IMG/VR virus record: IMGVR_UViG_3300005827_000004
Location: 1 to 31,289 of that record
Reading direction: 5' to 3' (one strand)
DNA: 31,289 bases
DNA from: a virus
Each line of letters starts with the position of its first letter. Within the stretch, counting starts at the first letter, position 1. The notes under the pieces were generated by a model. That model searched no databases. It saw only the letters and a program-made list of their open reading frames with translations, and was not told where the DNA came from. Position numbers and translations under genes: made by a program. This document shows, one piece after another, positions 23,443 to 31,191 of the stretch.

Positions 23443-23455
23443 AATGGTTACCATT
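23443..23455. promoter_or_regulatory. Palindrome AATGGTTACCATT
   Basis: A perfect inverted repeat 15 bases upstream of the small membrane protein start. Its half sites (ATGGT/ACCAT) match the hexamers in the iteron cluster at 18.7 kb. It may be a binding site for the same phage protein, or a chance palindrome. Confidence 0.35.
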
Positions 23456-23475
23456 TTTTGCAAAGCATCGAAGTA

Positions 23476-23709
23476 TTATATTGTAGCAGATAATGATTTT
23501 AATAAAAGTTCTTCATCAAAATCGAGGAGAGTAATAAAACTCATGAATTTATATGGATTCCATTCCAAAGTAATTTCATCATCAATTACTATTTTATCTG
23601 GAATTCTATCGGAATCGAATAATTCAACCAGAATCTCTTTAATCGTTACATTGGTAAAATCGATTGGTTTAAAGTTCGTATAATGAACCGTGATTTTTTT
23701 CCTTTTCAT
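23476..23709 (-). CDS. Hypothetical protein (77 aa)
   Basis: It begins MKRKKITVHYTNFKPIDFTN and continues with an acidic stretch (KIVIDDEITLEWNPYKFMSF) and a short leucine-rich end. No motif is recognised. It lies between the LuxR-type regulator and the palindrome at 23443, in the first genes of the early operon. Confidence 0.55.
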   Translation of the reverse strand: MKRKKITVHYTNFKPIDFTNVTIKEILVELFDSDRIPDKIVIDDEITLEWNPYKFMSFITLLDFDEELLLKSLSATI

Positions 23710-23741
23710 ATTTGTTATATTAAGTTATTGTTTATTGCTGT

Positions 23742-24296
23742 TTATGCTATTAAACCATATTCAGAAGCCAATTTGGTTACTTGTGCCTGACTCTGGCACG
23801 ATGTTTTTTTATAAATGTTCTTTTTATGAGTTAAATAAGTGTTAATGCTTATTTCTAACTCATCGGCTGCTTGTAGATCGGTAAGTCCGTTAGCTATTGT
23901 TTGGATTACTTGAATTTCCCTAGGAGTAATTTTCTCACCATTAATTATCAAAGGTTTACAAATTATATGCTCATGAGGACATGAGCCATGTTTACCACAT
24001 TCGTAGTAATCTGGGTGGGAGTTATTATGCTCATCTACATCGGCATTTTTATCCATTCCACCGTATCTACAAACCAAAAAATGGTTGAATTTATCGGCTA
24101 AAGCATGATGTAATGGATCAAGTATATTCATAACATCTTTATTATAGAGCATTTCAAAGAAAAGTTTATTGTATATTTCTCCAGATAGTTGGGAAATTTG
24201 AATCTTTTGTCCATTGTGAAAAGCCATTGCTTTACTTTGCTCTACAAATATTTCTACTCTTGTATCAGAGTTAGTTAATCCTGCTGGGAGTGTCAT
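23742..24296 (-). CDS. LuxR-type regulator with Cys/His-rich linker
   Basis: A 184-aa DNA-binding protein. The C-terminal 65 residues are a GerE/LuxR helix-turn-helix: EKITPREIQVIQTIANGLTD, then LQAADELEISINTYLTHKKN and SQAQVTKLASEYGLI (about 121-183). Before it is a Cys/His cluster (HPDYYECGKHGSCPHEHIIC, residues 94-113) likely to bind metal, and before that an N-terminal domain without recognised homology. LuxR-type regulators of this kind in Bacteroidota phages are often early or late-gene activators. It is the second gene after the operator region, fitting an early switch regulator. Confidence 0.75.
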   Translation of the reverse strand: MTLPAGLTNSDTRVEIFVEQSKAMAFHNGQKIQISQLSGEIYNKLFFEMLYNKDVMNILDPLHHALADKFNHFLVCRYGGMDKNADVDEHNNSHPDYYECGKHGSCPHEHIICKPLIINGEKITPREIQVIQTIANGLTDLQAADELEISINTYLTHKKNIYKKTSCQSQAQVTKLASEYGLIA

Positions 24297-24532
24297 TTTT
24301 TCAAATTTTTAGTTCTATTTTCAAATTGAATTAGTTCCATTTTGTTGCTTTCAGCTTTTTGTAGAAGTGCATTAAGGATTTTCTTATTCTTTCTTTTTCC
24401 TTGCAAAACAGCACAAATATTTGAGTATGAGAATCCTTTTTTGTTGGGGTACATTTCTTTAAGCTCTATTGCAATATCTTGTAGATCCCCTTTCGATAGG
24501 TTATTTTTAATTTCATTGAGATTCAGTAACAT
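24293..24532 (-). CDS. Small basic regulator-like protein (79 aa), first early gene
   Basis: The first gene leftwards from the operator region, overlapping the regulator by 4 bases. It starts MLLNLNEIKNNLSKGDLQDI, and residues 20-60 hold a helix-turn-helix-like pattern (KKGFSYSNICAVLQGKRKNK), with an N-terminal helix and a Lys-rich C-terminus. By position it could be a Cro-like antagonist of the repressor. It is not a proven family member. Confidence 0.55.
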   Translation of the reverse strand: MLLNLNEIKNNLSKGDLQDIAIELKEMYPNKKGFSYSNICAVLQGKRKNKKILNALLQKAESNKMELIQFENRTKNLKK

Positions 24533-24550
24533 ATCACAAGTATTAGGTAT

Positions 24551-24605
24551 TTACTTTGTATTAATATTGTCTTACATTTGTAAGACAATTGTGTTAACAA
24601 AGTAA
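24551..24605. promoter_or_regulatory. Nested operator palindrome with a TAnnTTTG promoter
   Basis: An inner palindrome ATTGTCTTAC ATTT GTAAGACAAT (24566-24589) lies inside an outer one, TTACTTTGT (24551-24559) with ACAAAGTAA (24597-24605); their centres differ by half a base. The inner repeat holds TACATTTG at 24573-24580, an exact match to the Bacteroidota TAnnTTTG element, in the right place to drive the repressor. On the other strand the outer arm gives a near match (TTACTTTG) with a TTTG element about 20 bases upstream, a candidate early promoter. This is the probable switch. Confidence 0.7.
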
Positions 24606-24627
24606 AGTTAATTAGAAAATATATCCA

Positions 24628-24669
24628 AATAAAATAGAGAATATTTTCTAATAAAATAGAAATATTTTA
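24628..24669. promoter_or_regulatory. Two direct repeats 22 bp apart before the repressor start
   Basis: AATAAAATAGAgAATATTTT (24628-24647) and AATAAAATAGAAATATTTTA (24650-24669) are direct repeats spaced by about two helical turns, just upstream of the repressor ATG at 24677. They are distinct from the TTGTCTTAC palindrome and suit repressor autoregulation or an A/T-rich translational leader. Confidence 0.45.
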
Positions 24670-24676
24670 TTGATAT

Positions 24677-25003
24677 ATGGATAACTCTCTGTGTAACAGA
24701 ATAGAAGTGATAAAGAAAAATAGCCGATTGACCATTGAGGAGTTTGTTGCCTTAATTGGAGTTTCAAAGCAGTCTTATAGTAGTTGGATTAACGGTACAT
24801 ATCCAAATTCAGAGGTTTTAATTAAGATTTTAAATAATTTCCCAGAATATAATGCAGAATGGTTATTGATGGGTACAGGAGAAATGAAAAAGGGGTATAA
24901 AACAGATGTAGTAAATGAACCAATGCCTAACTATTCAAATCGTAATGTAATTAAGGAAGAAGTAAAGAATATTCTTAAAAAAATGATAGATAATATAGAG
25001 TAA
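24677..25003 (+). CDS. CI-like phage repressor, short form
   Basis: A 108-aa HTH protein: NRIEVIKKNSRLTIEEFVAL, IGVSKQSYSSWINGTYPNSE and ILNNFPEYNAEWLLMGTGEM form the typical helix-turn-helix plus 'EWLLMGTGEM' module (residues 6-70) of phage CI and Cro/C1 repressors. Behind it is a short linker and an amphipathic helix (KEEVKNILKKMIDNI) that could dimerise. No S24 protease or LexA-type C-terminal domain exists, so induction cannot be by self-cleavage. It is transcribed on the plus strand, divergent from the early operon, next to the palindromes and to the integrase. Confidence 0.8.
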   Translation: MDNSLCNRIEVIKKNSRLTIEEFVALIGVSKQSYSSWINGTYPNSEVLIKILNNFPEYNAEWLLMGTGEMKKGYKTDVVNEPMPNYSNRNVIKEEVKNILKKMIDNIE

Positions 25004-25004
25004 C

Positions 25005-25206
25005 TGTAGTCCAAAAAACGCCTTAATTCTCAAAAAATAAAAACTGAAAGGCTTATAAAAACAGAGATATAGCGATAAGTGGTAAGTCCTGGTGGCACCA
25101 CAAAGCCCCTCTGGATTTCCATTGGGGCTTTGATTTTGCTAGGAAGTATAGGCGTTCTATTATCTCGTAAAATCGCTGTTTTTTGAATATTGTAGGCCAA
25201 AAATAG
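25005..25206. other. Candidate attP: tRNA 3' end flanked by arm-type repeats
   Basis: The gap between repressor and integrase holds AAGTCCTGGTGGCACCA at 25084-25100, which has the form of a tRNA 3' end: T-stem end, 7-base acceptor arm TGGTGGC, discriminator A and CCA. It is followed by the 9-bp hairpin CAAAGCCCC/GGGGCTTTG, as after many tRNA genes. Two 16-base direct repeats, TGTAGTCCAAAAAACG (25005-25020) and TGTAGGCCAAAAATAG (25191-25206), agree at 13 of 16 positions and lie on either side, like integrase arm sites. No intact tRNA is present, which fits the phage half of a tRNA-targeted site. Confidence 0.6.
25101..25137. terminator. Hairpin CAAAGCCCC/GGGGCTTTG, tRNA-type terminator
   Basis: A 9-bp perfect stem (25101-25109, 25124-25132) with a 14-base loop that can itself pair (TGG/CCA), followed by ATTTT. 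It is placed as a tRNA terminator and would be carried into the integration site with the tRNA end. Confidence 0.7.
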
Positions 25207-25218
25207 ACCAATAGAATT

Positions 25219-26385
25219 ATGTCAGCAATAACGGCTTATATCTCAGAAAATTACAAAAAGAAAAACGGTACAACGCCTATTATTCTTCGATTTTATATAA
25301 ATAGGCAAAAAATTAAAATTTCTACTGGGATTAGTATTGAAAAAAGTAAATGGGATGCAGAAAACCAACAAATTAAAGGAGTAGGGAAGGAAGCAAAGGA
25401 TAATAATCTTATCATAAAAAACCTGATAAGTAGAATTAACAACATTTTTGTAACCTACCGCCTAGGCGAAAGAAGGATAACAAAAGAGATTTTCCTGAGA
25501 GAATTCAATAGCAACTCCAAGTTTTCTGACATTTGGGCTTTTGTAGATTCTGAGATTGAAAAACGTAAGGGTTTAATATCTAAAAATACATATAAGGCTC
25601 ATAAATCTACCATTAAGAAGTTTATACAAATACTACCAAACCTTCAGTTCCACGAATTCAATGAGGAGACTATTAGGGATATAAAAAAACTGCTCAAATC
25701 AAAGTTTAACAATAATCAGAATACCATTGCAAAGAATCTGATTACGCTAAAAACGTACGTTTCAATTGCCATTCGAAAGAAGTATATTGATGAAGATCCG
25801 TTTCGAATCGAAAAGATTAAGCGCTCAAAGTCTAATCAGGTTTGGCTAACCGATAAGGAGTTGAATAAACTTGTTGAATTTTATCGCCAAGAGAATTTAC
25901 CAAGTAACTTGAATAGGGTATTGCAATACTTTTTATTTTCATGCTTTACTGGATTTAGATTGTCGGATGTTAAAGAATTTAGAATGGAGCAGGTTAAAGG
26001 TGATTTCATCCTTATAAATCCAATAAAAACAAAGCGGGTTAATAACGAGATGGTAACTATACCATTGACTAAGCCTATAAAAAAACTACTGAAGGAGGTT
26101 GCACCGCATAGGGTAGAAGGGAGGGTATTTGACTGCTTTGCCGACCAAGTAACCAACAGAATGCTTAAAAAGATTTCCGAATTAGCCGGTATTAATAAGG
26201 ATATTAGCTTTCACTCTGCCAGGCATACATTTGCCACTTATTTTCTTGAAAAAACTGATGACCTAGCAACCCTCCAAAAGCTGCTAGGCCATAGCGATAT
26301 TAAGCAAACGATGATTTACGTGCACCTTACTGAAGGAAAAAAGGTTGCTCAAATGCATAAATCCTGGAATGAATTTAACTTTTAA
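25219..26385 (+). CDS. int: Phage integrase (tyrosine recombinase)
   Basis: A 388-aa site-specific recombinase of the Bacteroidota phage/transposon type. Residues 1-90 are the arm-binding domain (ISENYKKKNGTTPIILRFYI ... KISTGISIEKSKWD), 100-190 the SAM-like core-binding domain, and 205-388 the catalytic domain. Active-site residues: R247 (FTGFRLSDV), K270 or K272, H332 and R335 (FHSARHTFAT), H358 (LGHSD), Y367 (MIYVHL). The protein is full length. It is on the plus strand, next to the candidate attP and behind the repressor, and converges with the tail genes. It would insert the phage at the tRNA 3' end described above. Confidence 0.95.
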   Translation: MSAITAYISENYKKKNGTTPIILRFYINRQKIKISTGISIEKSKWDAENQQIKGVGKEAKDNNLIIKNLISRINNIFVTYRLGERRITKEIFLREFNSNSKFSDIWAFVDSEIEKRKGLISKNTYKAHKSTIKKFIQILPNLQFHEFNEETIRDIKKLLKSKFNNNQNTIAKNLITLKTYVSIAIRKKYIDEDPFRIEKIKRSKSNQVWLTDKELNKLVEFYRQENLPSNLNRVLQYFLFSCFTGFRLSDVKEFRMEQVKGDFILINPIKTKRVNNEMVTIPLTKPIKKLLKEVAPHRVEGRVFDCFADQVTNRMLKKISELAGINKDISFHSARHTFATYFLEKTDDLATLQKLLGHSDIKQTMIYVHLTEGKKVAQMHKSWNEFNF

Positions 26386-26390
26386 CGAAG

Positions 26391-28259
26391 TTATAAATAG
26401 TGCTTTACCGTTAATCCAACCGCTGAATCAAACTTAGTTCCAGACGGCGTTAGGGTTATTTTTATTTCCTTGAAGATAAAATTTATATTATCCTGATTTT
26501 TAAATACTTCAAAAATATCCTTATCGAGAATTTCAGATAATTTAAAATTTGAAATTTCTAATTCGTTTCCCGAATTTAAGTATAGTTTACTCAAAGCAAC
26601 ATAGAAAGATTGCCAAATACCAAAATTAGAACGAGGAGATATAGCAATTTGAACAAATTCTGTTTCATTCAAGGGAAATAAAGAACCATTATCCGAATAA
26701 ACATCAGGGCTACCAATAGGCATATCAAAAGAAGAAAACGGATAAGTTCCTTCGGTGAATTCTAGAGTTTTAACCCTTCCTCTATTAAATGCGAATGTTA
26801 TAGGGCATTTACCATCATTAAGAGAGATAAAACCATTTTCAAACGTTGTGGCGTAATCCCAATTATCAAAATGAGGTAGAACTAAAACGAAATCAATATA
26901 CGATCCCTCATACGTATTATTATTTATCATTTGGCGAAAATTAACAGGAACCATAGGAATTAATTCTGCCTTAACTTCAATTTTGTGTTGATCCAGTTCC
27001 TCTTCGCTGCTGTAATCAAAATAGTTGCTATGGATGCAAGTTGCCTTATACTCCCAATTATCTCCATTCTGAGCCCAACTTAAGTAGAAATAGGCTTGTG
27101 TTGGAACATTAAAAACTATCTCATTGGGATACGCTTCATAATTTGGCGGATCTGTTTGTGTAACGTATACTTTATCGTGTTCTCTTAGAACAGGATCATT
27201 CCTAAAGGCAGAATCGAAAAATGTATTATTTATGGCACGTTCGTCTATAGCAATATAAGGCGAATTACTTCTTTGTGCTGTAATAGAAAAACCTTTTTGT
27301 TCTGTATTTTTAGAGATATTTATTTTGGAAACAATATTAGTTAGCTTACCTCCGAATAAAACATTGTTATAAGATTTTATTGTTATGGTTTTTTTAAAGG
27401 AGTTGATAAAAAATCTACACCCAAAAGTAGATTCAATGCTTTCTATAAAATCAAAAACGGAAACATTTGGTAATAATTTACTATAGTCAAAATAATCTCT
27501 AATACCAGGAAAGAATCCGAGTACATTTTCCGATTTATTCAGAACAACTGCCTGACGTAATTCGGTATTATCAATTAAGAAACTTGAATCTATTCTATAA
27601 CCCAAAGTCTGAGCAATCCATTGAATAATCTCATTGATATATAGAAACCCAGTAATATAACCACTGTTTTTTAGCAGATTCCCATTTTCAATATAGTCAG
27701 GTCTATACAAGTCGCTAGGGCTGTTTATTAAAGTATAATCAGCAATAGCCCTATTATTTAAACTAAAAGTTCTTATAATGTAAGGATCGTCCATTTGTTC
27801 CCTGCCAATATACTTTGTGGCAATAGGGAAGAATGCCATTTCAACATCTGGCCATGCGTTATTAAAATATGTTTCCCTTTCAGCTAAAAAATCAATAACT
27901 CGTGATGGGAGAGTATTAATTTTTCTAAGATCGGTTTTCTTTGCCCAATCCCAAAAATAGCCCTCTTGCGTATAAAAAGTTAATTCGATGCTTCCATCCG
28001 ATGTATTAACATAATTGATTGAACCGGTATAAGTTTTAATATCCGTTTCTATAGTTGCTGGTAATGAGATATTTTGCCTTTTACTTTGAGAAACTCTATT
28101 AGGATAACCCAATATTTTTTGATTATGTTGACAATCAGGGATGCTAAAAGGGAGAGAACCGCTACCCCTATCATTAAACATCGGGTTAGTTATGGTCAGT
28201 GGAATGCTGGTTTCAGAGGAAACTAAAAGCAAGCCTAACGATGTTGTTATTTTAAGCAT
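26391..28259 (-). CDS. Large tail structural protein (probable hub/baseplate)
   Basis: A 622-aa protein that starts without a signal peptide (MLKITTSLGLLLVSSETSIP) and is beta-rich through the first half, with ITGFLYINEIIQWIAQTLGY and IESIESTFGCRFFINSFKKT in the middle. That pairing, helical segments inside a barrel-like domain, recalls phage tail-hub and late-control-D-type proteins. The C-terminal third is again beta-rich. It follows by 4 bases the 609-aa tail protein, so both are in one transcript. It ends convergent with the integrase, marking the end of the tail operon. The hub idea is inference from position and pattern. Confidence 0.55.
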   Translation of the reverse strand: MLKITTSLGLLLVSSETSIPLTITNPMFNDRGSGSLPFSIPDCQHNQKILGYPNRVSQSKRQNISLPATIETDIKTYTGSINYVNTSDGSIELTFYTQEGYFWDWAKKTDLRKINTLPSRVIDFLAERETYFNNAWPDVEMAFFPIATKYIGREQMDDPYIIRTFSLNNRAIADYTLINSPSDLYRPDYIENGNLLKNSGYITGFLYINEIIQWIAQTLGYRIDSSFLIDNTELRQAVVLNKSENVLGFFPGIRDYFDYSKLLPNVSVFDFIESIESTFGCRFFINSFKKTITIKSYNNVLFGGKLTNIVSKINISKNTEQKGFSITAQRSNSPYIAIDERAINNTFFDSAFRNDPVLREHDKVYVTQTDPPNYEAYPNEIVFNVPTQAYFYLSWAQNGDNWEYKATCIHSNYFDYSSEEELDQHKIEVKAELIPMVPVNFRQMINNNTYEGSYIDFVLVLPHFDNWDYATTFENGFISLNDGKCPITFAFNRGRVKTLEFTEGTYPFSSFDMPIGSPDVYSDNGSLFPLNETEFVQIAISPRSNFGIWQSFYVALSKLYLNSGNELEISNFKLSEILDKDIFEVFKNQDNINFIFKEIKITLTPSGTKFDSAVGLTVKHYL

Positions 28260-28263
28260 TTTA

Positions 28264-30093
28264 TTAAATATTATTCAAATCATTATTAGGCGCACACCAA
28301 GCACCTGAATTTAGTAGTGCCCAATCATTACTATTGTTTATTTCTGGAATAATATCACCATTACTATAATGCTTGACTTTTAAATTTTCAGATAACCATA
28401 CTTTTTCTCCTATTTTTATAGTAGTATAAACGTTACCATCTATGTCAGTAAATTTTTGTGGATTATATGAATCATCCTTAACTAATCTAACGGAATAACC
28501 TGTATTTTGACTATTTTCTCTAAAGGGAATATATATTACTGAACTATCATATTTTAAAGCATAACTAAAATTGCTACCAAAAAAATCGCCCGAAGTGGAT
28601 GTCCAGAAATATGCCATACTACCAAAATTGTTATAATAGCCATCGGAAGTTCTTTGCCCGGATGCTTTGCCATTAAATAATATTTGGTTACTGGCTCCTG
28701 TATTTGGACTATTCCAGTAATTACCAAAAAATTTAAGTTTTCCTCCAGCTATTTGTGTACCCCCTAATAAATCTATAAGTTCTAACCATTCCTCCTTTGT
28801 AGCAACGTGCCACCCTTCAGGAGATAATCCCCTTGAATCTTTAACAGCATAACAATTATACAAAGCCCCATATATAATTGGCTTTGGAATAACTTTAATA
28901 CGTTCAGTTCTTAGCCGTGAAAAAAAAAAGTCGGGTACACCGATATAAGCTTCAATTTCTACTTCGGTAGGTACTGGATCATCCGAGAATAATTGGAATG
29001 AAGTTGTTTTTAGCCCAACGCTTTCTAATCGTATATCCCCTTTTAGATATCGTTTTTCGCTGCGAAAAAACTCCTGAAGCCATTGGGTTTCTATTTCGCT
29101 AAAAAGTCCAATAAAGCCCTTATAAAGTTCCTTACAAAGCGGGCGATCTTGATTAATTGAATAAGCCGATCTAAAATTAGTAGATATGGGTAGTAAATTA
29201 ATGGTTGTTTCTGCTTCAACAGATAATTTACGTTTACCTGTTGCAGCAACAGTATCAAATCCTCCCAGTGAATTCTGGAATATAAAAAAACGGCTTCTCG
29301 GTTCACGCTGCTCATCCAAACGGTAACTCATTACCTCGGAGATGGCTATAGAATCAGATTCAAGCCAAATCTCCCAGCTATCAGTATCCTCCTGAAGCGT
29401 AAATGCTATTCCGGGGGTAACATCAAAGGAGTACAAAGAGAATTCTTCAAGTGTTGATGATAAAATATCAGTATTTGTTACCTCACCATCTAGATTATAC
29501 TCTTTTAATTTAAGAGTTATATCCTGAGATATTGAATTGCAATTGAAAAATCTTAGATATTCTGGCTGGCCAGTTCTTACCCTTTTACTTTCGGGTTGGT
29601 TAGTTAAAAACATTTTATTCTCCTGAAGGAATGTAAATGTATTACCCTCTTCGCCCTCAATTTCTTCTAATACCCAATCCGATAATCCTCCTGGAATGGC
29701 ATAGTAAGGACCCTCATATGATTGCATGGGTTGCCTTTCGAAAATAATACCATACCCATCGCCCAGTTGAATCCAAAACTGGCAAACAGCTCCAGTATCT
29801 TTATATACTAAATTATCTTCGCTTTGTGGGTATTGAAATGATGCTGTTATTAGATTCCTAATTAGCTTTGATATATCAAAAGTTACATTGCCCTGGCTAT
29901 CGGGTTCTAAACTTTCTGTATAAATTGGAATTTCATAGCCAGTTTGGGGCTCTTCGGTGAAAATTTCACAGAAAATCGTATAAAATTTTCTTAATCCATA
30001 GCCAGAATCAAGAGTGTTATCCGAATTTACGGACAATTTTATAGGATTACCAGCAAAGGAAACCAAGGATAAATCATTGGTAATGGTTATCAT
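28264..30093 (-). CDS. Tail protein with permuted FISUMP lectin-like C-terminus
   Basis: A 609-aa tail protein. Residues 1-405 are a phage structural body (ITITNDLSLVSFAGNPIKLS, and DIRLESVGLKTTSFQLFSDD). From residue 407 it carries a Fibrobacter-major-paralogous (FISUMP) domain, a C-type-lectin-like fold: YGALYNCYAVKDSRGLSPEG, EEWLELIDLLGGT and GYSVRLVKD (407-540). The usual first half of that domain, FTDIDGNVYTTIKIGEKVWL and AWCAPNNDLNN, comes last (about 548-609) and the gene then stops. So the two halves are in reverse order. FISUMP domains are known targets of diversity-generating retroelements; the stretch ending in VRLVKD would be the variable end. No reverse transcriptase is in the window. 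Role: probably receptor binding at the tail tip. Confidence 0.75.
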   Translation of the reverse strand: MITITNDLSLVSFAGNPIKLSVNSDNTLDSGYGLRKFYTIFCEIFTEEPQTGYEIPIYTESLEPDSQGNVTFDISKLIRNLITASFQYPQSEDNLVYKDTGAVCQFWIQLGDGYGIIFERQPMQSYEGPYYAIPGGLSDWVLEEIEGEEGNTFTFLQENKMFLTNQPESKRVRTGQPEYLRFFNCNSISQDITLKLKEYNLDGEVTNTDILSSTLEEFSLYSFDVTPGIAFTLQEDTDSWEIWLESDSIAISEVMSYRLDEQREPRSRFFIFQNSLGGFDTVAATGKRKLSVEAETTINLLPISTNFRSAYSINQDRPLCKELYKGFIGLFSEIETQWLQEFFRSEKRYLKGDIRLESVGLKTTSFQLFSDDPVPTEVEIEAYIGVPDFFFSRLRTERIKVIPKPIIYGALYNCYAVKDSRGLSPEGWHVATKEEWLELIDLLGGTQIAGGKLKFFGNYWNSPNTGASNQILFNGKASGQRTSDGYYNNFGSMAYFWTSTSGDFFGSNFSYALKYDSSVIYIPFRENSQNTGYSVRLVKDDSYNPQKFTDIDGNVYTTIKIGEKVWLSENLKVKHYSNGDIIPEINNSNDWALLNSGAWCAPNNDLNNI

Positions 30094-30097
30094 TATG

Positions 30098-30736
30098 CTA
30101 TCTTCTTTTGGTAAAGAATCGGATTATGCTGAATAGTATAAATAGGAAAAAGAGACCTACTACAGTTTGCTTTGCTAGCCTAATTCGCTGTAAAAGCGTT
30201 TGATGTTCATTAACAGTAATGGTATTATCCGTAATTATGGTTGTTTGCTTTTCTATTATAGCATTCTTTAGTTTAAGTGAATCGCGTAAATTATAAATCA
30301 TTGCTGAATCAACAGTAGCGAATGCTTTTAACCTACCTTCGGTCATTGAAATATTAATAGTGACTATTCCCTGTTTTTTTACTATAGGAATAAACGAAAG
30401 TTTTTTATCCTGAAAAACTACGGTATCTACCTTTACAGTATCGCGAGGCATTGCTAAAACAATAGTTTTATTCAATAGTATAAGAGTATCTCGCCTATTA
30501 ACCTCGTTCAAAACAATTTTTGTTGATTTAATAATACCAGGTTCTTTTTCTAAAGCCTTCTGTAAATGCCATTGTGCTGAACATGACGAAAAAAGGATTG
30601 AAAGAATAAGAAATGAAATTATATCAATTAATATAAAGTAGCCTATTCCTTTTAAAAATTTAAAGAAATTACTTCTTTTAACCTTTTTAATATCTCGTTC
30701 AATTTCATCATGGTAGTATTCTTTTATTGCTCCCAT
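30098..30736 (-). CDS. Probable unimolecular spanin (lipobox plus C-terminal TM)
   Basis: A 212-aa protein with an unusual membrane layout. Residues 25-51 are a hydrophobic stretch ending in FLILSILFSSCSAQ, a lipobox-like site with Cys52, preceded by a charged N-terminal region. A long periplasmic-like part with repeated Val/Thr and Asp follows, and a second hydrophobic segment (VVGLFFLFILFSIIRF) closes the protein before RRK-type residues. A lipid anchor at one end and a TM helix at the other is the design of unimolecular spanins, which fuse the two membranes at lysis. The segment CSAQWHLQKALEKEP also resembles phage lipoproteins of Bacteroidota. An alternative is an inner-membrane tail-assembly or superinfection protein. 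Confidence 0.6.
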   Translation of the reverse strand: MGAIKEYYHDEIERDIKKVKRSNFFKFLKGIGYFILIDIISFLILSILFSSCSAQWHLQKALEKEPGIIKSTKIVLNEVNRRDTLILLNKTIVLAMPRDTVKVDTVVFQDKKLSFIPIVKKQGIVTINISMTEGRLKAFATVDSAMIYNLRDSLKLKNAIIEKQTTIITDNTITVNEHQTLLQRIRLAKQTVVGLFFLFILFSIIRFFTKRR

Positions 30737-30755
30737 ATAAAAATTTAATTATCAT

Positions 30756-31187
30756 TTAAATTTCAAAACACATTTCATCTAATGATTTATAATTTATTCT
30801 AAGAATTCGGAATAAATTATAAATAAAATCATTTCTGTAATCCCTAGGTTCTTTGAGTTGTTCTATAAAGGTGAGCCCAATCCCGATACCTGTCGTATTA
30901 TAAGTACAATAGATGGCAACACCATACAAGATAGAAAATGGCATTATATCATACCAGCCTCTGATTCTAAAATATTTTTTATAACAGCCAACCTTAAAAC
31001 CTTCCCTACGGTAACCCACGATCCTCCACATTGATAAATCAAACGTAAGTCTTACGGTTCGAGCAAGAGCTTTAGGTATGATGTGTCTAACATATTTTTT
31101 ATAAAGCTCTTTTTTAAGATAACGTTTTTCGGGACTCTTTTCATTCTTTATGCTTTCAGGAAACCCATTTTTGATAAATATATACAT
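30756..31187 (-). CDS. Hypothetical basic protein (143 aa)
   Basis: A basic protein (many Arg/Lys) with a hydrophobic, weakly membrane-like middle (YDIMPFSILYGVAIYCTYNT). It has GGA-GG-like bases (AAGGAGG) about 9 bases upstream of the ATG, one of the few clear Shine-Dalgarno sites in the window. No family is recognised. The neighbours are the spanin-like gene and the end of another gene, so a role in lysis or tail assembly is possible. Confidence 0.55.
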   Translation of the reverse strand: MYIFIKNGFPESIKNEKSPEKRYLKKELYKKYVRHIIPKALARTVRLTFDLSMWRIVGYRREGFKVGCYKKYFRIRGWYDIMPFSILYGVAIYCTYNTTGIGIGLTFIEQLKEPRDYRNDFIYNLFRILRINYKSLDEMCFEI

Positions 31188-31191
31188 GTCA

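Noticed and set aside
25084-25100. A complete tRNA gene
   Set aside because: Only the 3' end pattern is present; the sequence upstream does not form the rest of a cloverleaf, so I call it part of an attachment site.
28264-30093. A complete diversity-generating retroelement in the window
   Set aside because: There is no reverse transcriptase, no accessory gene and no second copy of the variable-end sequence that I can see; only the target-like domain is present.
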